Assembly: GCF_964340395.1 (NCBI RefSeq)
Contig: NC_135552.1
Span: 19,073,681 to 19,137,680, forward strand
DNA length: 64,000 bases
Origin: Glandiceps talaboti
Taxonomy: Eukaryota; Hemichordata; Enteropneusta; Spengelidae
Direction of reading: 5' to 3'
The notes under the pieces were generated by a model, which saw only the letters and a list, made by a program, of their open reading frames with translations, was not told where the DNA came from and did no database searches. Numbering within the stretch: the stretch's first letter is position 1; the number at the start of each line of letters is the position of its first letter. This document shows, one piece after another, positions 47,623 through 58,918 of this stretch. A program made the position numbers and the translations under genes.

Positions 47623-50600
47623 AGTCTGTTTCTGAATTTCTCTGTAATGCTTGGTGCAATGGATCTTTGGTCATCAACTTCTCAGGCAAGCAAAGTTAAT
47701 AATCACAGTTGCTGGGAATTTTGTCATACCAACAGGAATACATGGAATGAAATCAGGGGTCACATGAGGAGACGCTAATATGTGATGGTGAAGCCATTGT
47801 ATTGACTAGAAGTAGAATTGATAGTTCAGAGTGGCATAATTCCAAACAAGAAATCCTATTTTTACATCATAGCAAGTCCTGAATGTTTTCCTTGCATAAC
47901 ATCAGTATACTAGTAACTGTAGAATGCATGCACTTGGATCTTTACTGTTTATTAGCAGTTTGCTGATTTTGAACAATATGGCAGCTAATAACCAAAAGTG
48001 TGGGAGTTTTTCAAAATACTGTCAGTTGATGTATCTGATAACAGTAATCCTTTGTGATTTGAAACCAAACCACCAATATATTATAGAACTGTGTTCAAGT
48101 GTGGAGGCCTGATGGTTAGAGTGAGCAGCGTGGAATCTACAGGTTCAAGCCTCACTGTAGCCATTTCTTTCTCAATGGCTGAAGTCCTGGGGCAAGATTT
48201 GAACCACGATTTACCCCAGCTGACCTGGTAGGATAGAGGTTGCAATGTGAATGCTGTAACCCCATGCTCTTATAGAGGCTGCAATGCTCCCTGGGAAATC
48301 GTATGAAGGGTCATTGCAACGTGTCTGTGTGGGAGGTAAATAACTTTAAGCACAGGTTGGGAAAGTTTATAAAAACTAAACATTATTTAATATTATGTAT
48401 ACTAACACTATTCAGATAAAAACAGAATTGTTTGTAGCCATGATGTAATTTTCGTATAATGTACATATTGGTGAAATACATCCATGGTATTATTGACATT
48501 GTCCAGACGTACTTAGTAGGAGAAACCATGGCAACGTTGTCTGGTGCTGTTGGCACAATGCAAGGCGTTCAACCATAGATCTTGGAGGGGACCCCACCAA
48601 CATCTATGGTTCAACCTGGCCTGAACGTGTGTGGTATAATAGCTAGAACTGACTGCCTCTTCATAATGAAACATACCATCAAATGATTTAAAACCGTGTT
48701 TTAATAATCTAAAATTCCCCTGCACAGTGATTATAGAATTCTTTTAAGCCGGTTAAAAGGGACAATCAGGTCCACGAAAAAAATATATTTTTCAGAAGGT
48801 CTAATTAATTTGTAATCAAGCAGAAAATTCTGCTGCGTCTTTCTATTTCGTTTGGACAAACAAGATTATCAAGTCAGGTTTCACGTCATTCTCCAGATAA
48901 ATGTGGAAACTTCAGCAAATATAAATCAATATGCCACAGGGCCAATCATCAAAACAATACTGTGTACATTGTCATTTAATTTTAACATTTTTTGTTTGTT
49001 TTAGGGAAGAAGATATCCATATTTTGGATTGATTATAGTTTCGTTGAAAGTTTAATAAAATATTGTTTAACTCAAACAATGTTCTGTTTTGCATTGAATG
49101 AATTCTAATCGACTAAGCCTCAAATTCTTTAGTTCGGGGACGAGCAGAATTGATGGCGGGGGGGGGGAGAAAACCATTTTGGTTAAAAGAAATTCGCAGC
49201 TCCCCTGGCAAGCTCAAAAAAATGAAACCAAGAATGTTCGTAGCCCCAATCCCGAAGGCTATATAGATGTTTTCAAATTTGGCAGCTCAAAGAATCGCCA
49301 ATTTCACTTTAAATGTCCAATTAGTGGAGAAATAATTGGTATTAGTATGTGTCTACCATGTATTAACACCACAGTGACTTCTAAACCAATCAATCGTTTA
49401 CATACCACACCACCCCCAGGTCAATGACGTCACACTATCCCCACGCCAATGACGTGAAAAGACTGAGTATGGGAAAATATTATTTCAATATTTAAAGGCT
49501 ATTTATCAGGTCTGCGAGGTCGATTTACAGTCCATGACATGAGGAATGCGAGTCAAAACATATGGAATCATGGTATCCACGTCTCTTTCTGCATGTCATA
49601 AAGATTAATGCTAGTATTATTAAGGTCAAGTACATGTTTAACCTCTAAACCTCGTCTGTATGCGAAACCACAATCTGTATGGAATTTGTTTTTTAAATTG
49701 TGTACAAATCCATGATTCTGAGTACGTGTTCAAGTGTTTTGGTTTAATATATGGTAAATATTTCTCATTGAAAGAACAATGGTATACATATTTGACTTGG
49801 TAAGCCTGATGAAGGTCCCTTTAAATATACAAGTGGCAATCACGTGATATTCCACATATGAACAACAGTCTGAGTTTCTTGACACACCCGAGTCTAGCTG
49901 ACATACTGGATGGGCTTGCGAACGTTATTATCATGATTATCAGATAACTAAATCTGTGGGCTCCTTAAAATTCAGTGGAAGTAGCTTATCTCAGAATAAT
50001 ACGTGCGATTTCGTAGTTTGACGTAAGAAGTCAAAGAAAACCAAGTGATTCAATTTCCTAGAGATGATGAAAGACTAAGATATAAAATACGTCACATGTC
50101 AGTACTACCGTCTTCAATTCCGCATAGCTCCAAACTTGAGATGCTTCAGCGAATCACGCATCATATCATGTGGGTGGATGACCAAGGCAGCAGCATATCT
50201 CCCGCTGTGAATAACTAAAGTTACAGCAGTGGCAAACTAACTGTGGTGTTTGCTATGTAGATGTAGGCAACTGTTAGATCTTTAAAGCAAAGAAAACACA
50301 GTTACATCTGTGATTATTGTTGATTGTAGAAAGTACCCAAAAGAGTTCATTATGTCTTTTGATGTTCACACACCATTTTTACATCAGACACTCACCCCCT
50401 TACTAATTAGCTACAGTTATAGATTACAAACTGTCAGTGAGATGCAAGTGTCACATGTAAGGTAATCACCAGGGAAAGCATTTGTAATGTATTTCATTGT
50501 TTCAGTTACATGTACATCGACTGAACGATGACAGGCATTAGCCTATAGGGATGCAGGCTACAGCCAACAATAATTTACATGTAATGATGTACATGTATAA

Positions 50601-50721
50601 TCAGATGTGAAAAGTTATTGTATAGTAATGCTGTGTGGCTAACATAAAAGACATAAGAAACTCAATATCATATGTTGCTTACATGTACAATCAACAACAA
50701 AACAACAACAATAATAAATGA
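47623..50721. other. Gene-poor region downstream of RPL36A
   Basis: No gene is supported. One open stretch at 49098-49427 (109 codons, plus strand) includes a Gly run from a poly-G tract and matches no family I know; I do not call it a gene. A poly-G tract sits at about 49159. Confidence 0.4.
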
Positions 50722-52097
50722 TTAATTAGTCAATAATAATTGAGAAGCGGTGCCCTTGTTTTGCTTGAAGACGTAAAACTTGTCTATGTCTACAGAGCAA
50801 ATACAACGCTTAGCTTTCCCGTACTGTAACAATTTTTTCTTCAAGGCATTGCATGTAACTGGAGACACTTCACATTTAACCAACTGTGTACATCTAAACA
50901 CATAGAGGATAGTATAAACAGGAAGAATGATGACCTTCACGTCCAGTTTGTACCAGTTACGATAAATAGCATCGTGTAGACAGTCACAGCTCAGTGTTAC
51001 ACAGATCTCCAGTTGCTTCGTACGCCGTAGCTTCGGGTTACTACGTTCATTTGAAAGACCAGTTATAAATATATAGGTGAGTTATTATCTTTGATGTACA
51101 AAACTTTTTTCAGGAATTGGTAAGGGAAAGGAACAGGCAGTGAGCATAACGTTGATTTAGAAACCATATGTGCCAATGCGATGTGTCAAGGTTGTGGTAG
51201 ACATACAAATAACTCCAAACTTTGATTTCGAATGTCCGATTTACATATCATATCAGGATATTAGGGACTTACAAAATACGTCATTGAGATGTGTGGTGCA
51301 GATCTAGAATCACAACTAGTCTATCTGAAAACCTGTATTTTGGACAAAATTAATCCAAAGTTAATATGGTTGGAACGTATAAAGAGAAGGAAGGGTGATT
51401 AAACTTACTGTTGAACAGAAATGAGGAAAAAAGGCAACGGGGGGGGGGGGGGGGTAATGGGGTTACTTTGTCCATCCTAAAGAGCAGAAACCAAAGATGT
51501 CAAATCGAGCTACGACATCGAATGTGTGAGGGTAAATGTCATTGACCCTTGGTAACATAAAACGCCTTCAGTTATCGTGATAATATTTCAAACGAAAAAC
51601 ATAATATTTTTCTTCCACGAGAACTAAAGTCTGTGCCAAGGAAAAATCCGAGACATAGAAACTTTCTAGTTAAACACAATCAATGTCATCTCGTTTGTAA
51701 TTTACATTACTATGTCTATGTGGGGGCGCTGTACAATTTATAGCGACCAAGTCTATATTCATACGATCAACAACCCTCTCATCCATGGCCAGTCGGTGAC
51801 AGAATTTATGTTACAGGAATAGAGAGTAAAAATATCCAATAAACCATTCTTATTAACTTCTTTAGGTACCAAAGAAGAGATTTTCCATTATTTCACCTCA
51901 ACTTATTTCACTATTTCTCGTCTTTGTCCTCCCAAGTCCACTATTTTTACCAAGATAACATACTGATTAGTGTATTTCAAACCCACTGCTACACATGAAA
52001 TGACCGTGTGGTTTTGTGCAAATCTAAGCATATTTCCATTATTTTGATACGTATTATTCAGGCACAATTTCAGGGTTAGACAATATACATTGTACAA
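50722..52097 (-). CDS. Possible Cys-rich secreted protein, two candidate exons (uncertain, NTR/TIMP-like at best)
   Basis: The frame ending at the stop at 50722 is open back to about 51081 (some 120 codons), unusually long for AT-rich DNA here. It is Cys-rich (EICVTLSCDCLHD, FRCTQLVKCEVSPVTC, KRCICSVDID). A second open stretch upstream, 52097-51951, ends at a possible donor (TTG/GTAAAA) and reads HTVISCVAVGLKYTNQYVIL. Joining it to an in-phase acceptor near 51033 or 51018 gives Cys...Tyr-Val-Ile-Leu...Cys...Trp, faintly like the end of a netrin-like (NTR/TIMP) module. No signal peptide exon is found. The call rests on open-frame length and cysteine pattern only, and may be wrong. Confidence 0.25.
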
Positions 52098-52227
52098 GAT
52101 AAAATATTATGGTATAATATTGCATGTTACGTGTATATGTTGTTTGTGACTGTTGTAAAAATAGTGTCATTTACTCATCATATATAATTATTATTTGTTT
52201 GTTTATAGAGCATAGTCGTAAAACAAA

Positions 52228-53831
52228 ATGGCACACCTCAAGTCTTTGTTGATTGGTATATTTGTATACTGCTGCATGATGTCAGGTACAGTCAAATCGT
52301 GTTCTCGTGGGTCATCTAAAGGAGAAGACAGCAGCAGCAAAGGGTATGATAATTGAGTTCCCTACACTATTTAGTCTGACTCTCTTGTTTGCAGTAGCGC
52401 TTTTTGCATGGTAATTTAAAGTCAAAAAGTCACAGCCAAATGCATTGATACATGTATGTATGTATGTATGTATGTATGTATGTATGTATGTATGTATGTA
52501 TGTATGTATCATTTCGGTGTCTATGTATCATTTCGGTGTCTATGTTAGACAAATTAGAGCATGTATAGGCAAATTAGGTCAAAATAGTGATTTTTGGTCA
52601 AAAGCCTTAAACTCAATAATGTCTGTGACGACAATAGTTGACGGAGGGAGCCTAAAGTTCAAGCTAAGAGTAAGATAATCTGACTGGCATGTTTTTCACC
52701 GAAAGTGTTTTAATCTGTTAATGAAACGTTGTTTCCTGTAGGGCAACACCTCCTCCCCCAACTGTAACTCCAGGTTGTTGTAATAATCTATTGACCCGTC
52801 TACGACAAGATGCACTGATTGCTGATGGTACTCAACATGCCATGTGTGTATATTATCGTGATAGTGGCTGTTTAGCTTGCAAACGGTAATAATCCAACAA
52901 GATGATCATTTATACTTCATGTAATTTATGGCTTGTGTCCTTAACTATCGTCTTTACCCGTCTGTAATTCGAGTCTAGATTTTCACTTTTTATGTTATTG
53001 TTTTTTATACATCTCTTTGTCCTACTTTTTTTACGTTGACGTTAGGGGCGCTCTTGAATAGTCACATTCCAATGTTTTTTTTTATACATATGGCAATAAA
53101 ATATCTGAATCTAAATCAAATTGATGAAATATGAATCAACATTCTGTGACAAAATGTGTTCCACCGTATTGGTTTTGCTTTACCATTCATACAATGAAGT
53201 TTGCATGGTGAAAAATATTAAGAACTGTTTATGAGGATTCATATATGACCATGCTCCTCAACGACAATGCACTCCATGTGGAGTTTTTCAAAGATTATGT
53301 TCATACCCTTTCTTCAAGCAACAGGTATTTTTAGATACCATTCATCCAAGGTAACATGCAAAACGTACACTCGTACCACCTGGCAATATCAAACTAGGGC
53401 AAATGGACATATTACACCAATAATTAATGGTATATATTTTTTTTATTTTCAGTCCTTCAATGTCTTCTCAATGTTGTACAGTTGCCAGCAGTATTCATGA
53501 CGACACACTTCCTTCTGGTCCCGTACCGCGGGGAGAGTATTTAATGAGTGAAGTGACCAAACACTCCATGCTAAATGTTGAATGGATAAAACTACTTCCT
53601 AAGAAATCAGATGGCACGGGTTACTGGCCGTATGAAGTGCCTGCAGAAAATGGTCGATCCTACATGTCTATCAATGCAGGCTGTATTTCCTTGGCTTCTG
53701 TCACCGTAGATACCTGTGAAGTCGAGTCGAAAAATGCTGAGGATTGCTGGAGTCAAACACTGCTTGTATTACAGGGAGGTACCATGTTATATGAAGGAGG
53801 GTTCTATAGTGGCATATTGCAGGTTGTTTAA
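52228..53831 (+). CDS. Secreted cysteine-rich protein, possibly IL-17-like
   Basis: Three exons, 52228-52343, 52742-52885 and 53453-53831, join in phase to give 212 residues. A signal peptide is clear (MAHLKSLLIGIFVYC..., likely cleaved around residue 23). The mature protein has a Ser/Pro-rich start, CC-N-N-L-L, a GCLACK segment, then QCCTVASS and a C-terminal region GYWPYEVPAENGRSYMSINA followed by GCISLASV and DCWSQTLLVLQ. The order Trp-x-Tyr, Arg, then Ala-x-Cys is reminiscent of the IL-17 core, and such short secreted proteins are often multiplied in invertebrates. The cysteine spacing is not diagnostic. The last exon has no intron and ends LQVV. A TTTATAG acceptor just before the ATG suggests a non-coding first exon. 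Confidence 0.7.
52450..52510 (+). repeat. (GTAT)n tetranucleotide repeat
   Basis: About 15 units of GTAT in the first coding intron of the secreted protein gene, followed by a short direct duplication of ATCATTTCGGTGTCTATGT. Confidence 0.95.
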
Positions 53832-56134
53832 GATAAGCAATCGAAGACTGAACCATCTGGAATTTGAAATACATATATATGTATATACAAAATGTCTTGC
53901 TATTGAAGTCACTGTGATTATAGAACTTCAATATCTAAGCTTTAAGCTTTACTATACTGCTCAGTGTTTTTCCAATCAAACTCATTAAATTCATTATGTA
54001 ACTGTTGTTTGTGTGAGGCAAATTAATGATGACGAATACTTAGTTAATCTGAGTTTGCCACATAGGATCAGTTACATTGATGATATGGCTATTGAGAGCA
54101 CATGAATTAATTGGACTTTTTGTCACTGGAAACGAATTTGAATGCGAACGGATAATGTTTCTTAAAAGTCATTTTGAAACTCTGCCCTCTTTCGGATGTA
54201 TTACCGATTTCTTTGGGTTTTTTTTTTATATATATATTATAATATTTGTTCAAAGTCAAAACCCTGTGTTTGTGTATTTTCTTTCGACGTCACTCTTTGA
54301 TATTAGCACACATTGCTTGCCACATGCTGTTAAGGTCTACATTCATGTGACATGCATTTATATACGCGTAACAACTTTACGAAAAGATTAAATGATTTAA
54401 GTAAAAATATTGCAATCAGTTGTAAATCAATTTTCAGTGTTGGATTCACACTGTTGACTTATTCTGTTGATGATACAACGGTCTCCAGAAATTGATATAT
54501 CTACCATTTGTAATGGCGACTAGTCTTCCAAAACATTGACATCTATTTTTTGTCTGATGTGCTCTTTCTGGAAACAGAATTTGAGCCCATTGTAGTAACA
54601 ATCGTGTCTTCTACGAAGATTTGTATCTTTTTACATAATGGCCTGGGTTGTGTAATTACTACGATCGAGGGAATATGCCGACCCCCCCCCCCCCCCGAGT
54701 AATTTGAAGCAGGTGGTTTCATTTTGTTTTCTGCACAAGCCTAAAGCTGAATATCTTGGAAATGTTGGTGACTAGTACATTAGACATGTACACCGGTGGT
54801 ATTCAATCTTAACATTTCCAACATTTGGATAGTATCATTGCTACACATCTGTCAGTGGAAAAATTGTGATAAATAGTAATATACAGATTTTAATCTTCGA
54901 AACTCAGTTTACTAAAGATATGTACGTGCCAAAAAACATGAAAAGAACATTAAAAAAGCTGCCCAGTTTGGAAGCTCGATGACCTACACCGTTATATATT
55001 CACGCTGTTTTGGATATCTTTGTGAAATGCACATTTTATTCTATGCCGCCGATGCCCTTTATTGACCCTGTAATGAATTATTTGTTTGTGAATTTGCAAA
55101 GGTGCCTAGTCTATACGTCACACAAATGCAGAATCTATAACTATATGTACAGTCACATGAACAACTGATTGGGGACGAGGTAGGAGAATATTCAGTACAT
55201 TATGTTGATGTCTATAGTCTTGCAAGTCTGCATGTGTCCTGAAATAATATGAAGTATAAACTTACCCTTTACTGTATTGATGACATAAAAAAATATGTCG
55301 TCCTTTTAGGAGGATACGCTGTTTTGAACATGGCATTGGTTATGATTTCATGTGATTTCTGGAATGTAATGGATTTCTAATAACCATATAAACACTTACA
55401 ATGTAGTGAAGCATGTGGATTTCTTACAGTACTAAGACTTTTTACATGAATCCTTTAACCGTAGGAAAACCTTTTTTTACAACTAAGATGTATGTGATAT
55501 TTATTTATTTATGTATTTAATTCGATATTGTTTGTGTCCTACAAGCCAGAGGACTGGATGTGGCTCTTTTTTGTATTTTGTAAATTGTATTTATGTATAA
55601 TTTGTCCACATAGGACACTTTGATAAACAATAACCTAACCTAACCTAACCAGACCAGACCTGACTGACCAGACCTGACCTGACTTAACCAGACGAGACCT
55701 GACCTGACCTGACCTGACCTGACCCGGCATGACATGCCATGGCCTGGCCTGGCCTGACGTGACATGACATGACATGACATGACGTGACATGACATGACAT
55801 GGCCTGACCTGACATGACATGACATGACATGACATGACATGACATGACATGACGTGACATAACTGAGATGCTATAAATGTGGCTTTTGCTTCAATAAGAA
55901 ATCATCCCATGGCTAGGTCTGTTGATAATTCTAATTAGAAATATTCGACATTGTGTAATTTCGTGAGATGATGGCAAACCAAATGCTCTCGAATTGTATA
56001 ATATAGACAACCTTGTCCATAACAATAGTACACAGACAAATAAAACCCTTATATTATCCGTTATCTGTTAACAGTATGAATCTAAAATGAATAAAATATG
56101 GTATTTGAACTAAAAATGGCCCTTTCATCACAGG
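53832..56134. other. Spacer between secreted protein gene and amylase copy 1
   Basis: No exon supported. A poly-C tract lies at about 54682 and a pentanucleotide array at 55628-55862. Confidence 0.5.
55628..55862. repeat. Pentanucleotide array, (CCTAA)n grading to (CCTGA)n and (CATGA)n
   Basis: Starts with four copies of CCTAA, passes through CCAGA and CCTGA units and ends in CATGA units with CGTGA variants. Each change is a single base, so the array records stepwise spread of new variants. The apparent Cys-His-Val-Met frames on the minus strand are artefacts. Confidence 0.95.
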
Positions 56135-57434
56135 ATGAAGTTCGTTGCATTTTGTTTGTTGCTATTGGCAACCACTGCTTGGAGTCAGTGGGGTGAGAAC
56201 ATGAAGAACAACCGTTCTGCTCTTATTCAACTGTTTGAATGGAAATGGTCTGACGTTGCCAAAGAATGTGAAAAGTTAGTTATATTTTGTATATTTGTAT
56301 CATTTCTTACTACCCAATAAAGGGCCTGTCATTTTTAACTGTCTGGGGCCATATTTTCGAGTTGAACATAGGTTTTCTCAAACGGTCCCCACCCACCCCT
56401 ACCCACCCACCCCACCTGCCCCAATGACCAAAGCCAAAGTGACACCTCGGAAAATACCACGTTTGGCAAAATGAGCAAAAACACCGCTTCTTTCCACCCC
56501 CAAGTCAGTTTAAAATGACCATCCCCTAAAGCCCCAAAATTAGGCTGACAGTATTTACGAACCCAAAAGTATTCTGCATTTTCACATGCTATATATTCCA
56601 ATTCATAAAGAAGGACAGTGCATTTTCATATTTTTTATACAATCGCAGTTTTCTCGATCGATGGGAATATGGTGGTGTGCAGGTGTCTCCTCCAAATGAA
56701 CATCGTGAAACACCAGGTCGTCCGTGGTGGGAGAGATATCAACCAGTTGGCTATCAACTCGTCAGTAGAAGTGGTGATAGGAATGCATTTATTGATATGG
56801 TGAACAGATGTAATGATAAAGGAGTTAATATCTACACAGATGTGGTCTTAAATCATATGGTAGTTGACGGGGTACGTATCTGGGTATTTGTTCGGTGTAT
56901 GTTTTCACTTTGGCTGTGACAAGAGTGTTGAAAGTCGGTCACTTTCTTTTCAGTTTCAATCTGTGTATTATTGTTCATAACCAGGAACTCGACAATGCAG
57001 GTGAAAGGTCAACCACATGTCTAAAATGACACTTTTCTTACCAAGTCTATCTTTATTGTTCGTAAATTTCGAAACGTGAAAGGTACTTTACAGAAGCAAA
57101 CAGACACTAGCTTAGAATGAAAACATGGAAGTTACTTTTGCCAAATCCACAGCAAAGTCGATATTCAACACTTATTCATAACGTACGCTGAACCACACGC
57201 TTCGTGAATATAATATGATATCCCAAAATGTAATAAGACATCTAAGTATAACTTATCAAACAAGAGACGTCATCATAAACAAACAGTGCAGAGTAGTTTT
57301 GAAAAGGCCTTCATTTGCCCTGGAGTCGGTGTTTGAGGTCCAATTCTCATGTAAAAGGACAGATGGGGTACACTTAGTGCTACATAAAAACGTACTTGTA
57401 GTATTGTACCCAGTAACGCATATTTAACCACCAC

Positions 57435-57481
<47 letters not shown>

Positions 57482-58918
57482 GGATAATCTGGCATTTAGG
57501 CATTACACATAGTCTGAGAGTTGTATTTTTCAACCCTAGTAGAAAGCTTCATAAATTCATCTTGTACCGCTTTCGAAGATTTATGAAATAATGATAGCAA
57601 TAGTTTTAATGGTGTTCACGAAGGGAGGAGAATATCAGTATCGTTAGCATTAACAATTGATGTTCATGTAGCAAGTACCCAAACATAGCTCATATGTGTC
57701 TATTTTCTGAGGTTCTTAAAGATGCACTTTTGGTCAGTTTACAAAAGTAATCGAAACATTCTCTCTTCCAACGCTTTGTCTACAGTTAGTGGTTATGGTA
57801 TAGCAGGCACCTGGTATGATACAACCTTTGGTGGACGTACTTTCCCAGCCGTACCATATGCAGACCATGATTTTAATGATGACATTTGTAACAAGAGTAT
57901 TCAAAATATGTGGGACCCTTCAGAGGTCCGAAACTGTCGACTGGTCGGTCTTGTTGACCTCAAATTGTCCAGAAGCCATGTTCGCAACAAACTTATTAAT
58001 TTCATGAATGACCTGATAGACATTGGTGTGGCTGGATTTCGTATTGATGTAAGTAAATATGTGTGGCCTGATGATTTAGAAGCTATATATAATGAACTGA
58101 ATAATCTGGTCACACCAACATTTCCAGCTGGGAGCAGAGCTTACATTTACCAAGAAGTCGTCGATTATGGAGGAGAACCAATTAAAGCCACTGACTACAC
58201 ACATCTTGGACGTGTGACTGAGTTCAAATATGGGCAAGAGCTGAGTCTTTGTTTCCGTGGTAAAAATGACCTTCGGTGGTTGGGTAACTGGGGAGAAGAA
58301 CGGGGATTTCTACGAAGTGGCGATTCATTAGCGTTTGTTGACGACCATGATACTCAGCGTTATGGCATGCCGTTGACGCACAAAGAATCAAGGAATTACA
58401 GAATGGCGGTTGCATTCATGTTGGCTCACGATTATGGCTCTACTCGTGTTATGAGCAGTTACTATTTTGATTTAAAAACCGAACAAGGTGCACCAGCAGA
58501 TGATAATGGCAATACCAGAGATGTCGAATGCACCGAAGAAGGTGGATGGGTCTGTGAACACCGTTGGCCACAAATCTACCACATGGTCTGGTTTCGTCAA
58601 GTGGTCCATGGAACAAGTGTCCAGCACTGGTGGGATAACGGTAGCAACCAAATAGCATTTTCCAGAGGAAACAAAGGTTGGATAGTCTTCAACACTGATT
58701 CCTTTGACTTGGAAACTACAATCTACACTGGTTTGCCTGCCGGCACGTATTGTAATTTGTACGTGGCAGATTATGATAGCAACACCAAGTCATGTAATGA
58801 TAGAGTCGGAAGTGATACTCCAGTCATGGTTACGGTAAAGAAAAACGGCAAGGCTTCACTAATGATACCCCCAAATAGTGATCCCGTTGTTGCCATTCAC
58901 GTTGAAGCCAAGGTATAA
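56135..58918 (+). CDS. Alpha-amylase, divergent copy 1 (complete)
   Basis: Secreted GH13 endo-amylase. Exons 56135-56274, 56649-56875 and 57786-58918 give 1,500 nt, 499 residues; the donor at 56876 is needed for frame, the GT at 56872 would break it. Signal peptide [17 protein letters not shown], then [20 protein letters not shown]. Family blocks: [63 protein letters not shown], and the C-terminal domain C ending AIHVEAKV. The catalytic triad is kept: Asp210, Glu246, Asp311, as is His310. Unusual changes: Asn to Asp at 309 (chloride ligand N298 in pancreatic amylase), Ala to Val 211, His to Tyr 214, and loss of the GHGAGG loop after DHD. The base before the ATG follows CAG, so a non-coding 5' exon is likely. 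Confidence 0.95.
57434..57482 (+). repeat. (TTG)n microsatellite in amylase intron 2
   Basis: About 16 TTG units, 300 bp before the third exon of amylase copy 1. Confidence 0.95.

Noticed and set aside
49098-49427. 109-codon plus-strand open frame
   Set aside because: No signal peptide, domain or splice support, and it includes a poly-G run.
55620-55642. TTAGG-like telomere repeat
   Set aside because: Only four units at the start of a pentanucleotide microsatellite that changes unit; no telomere evidence.
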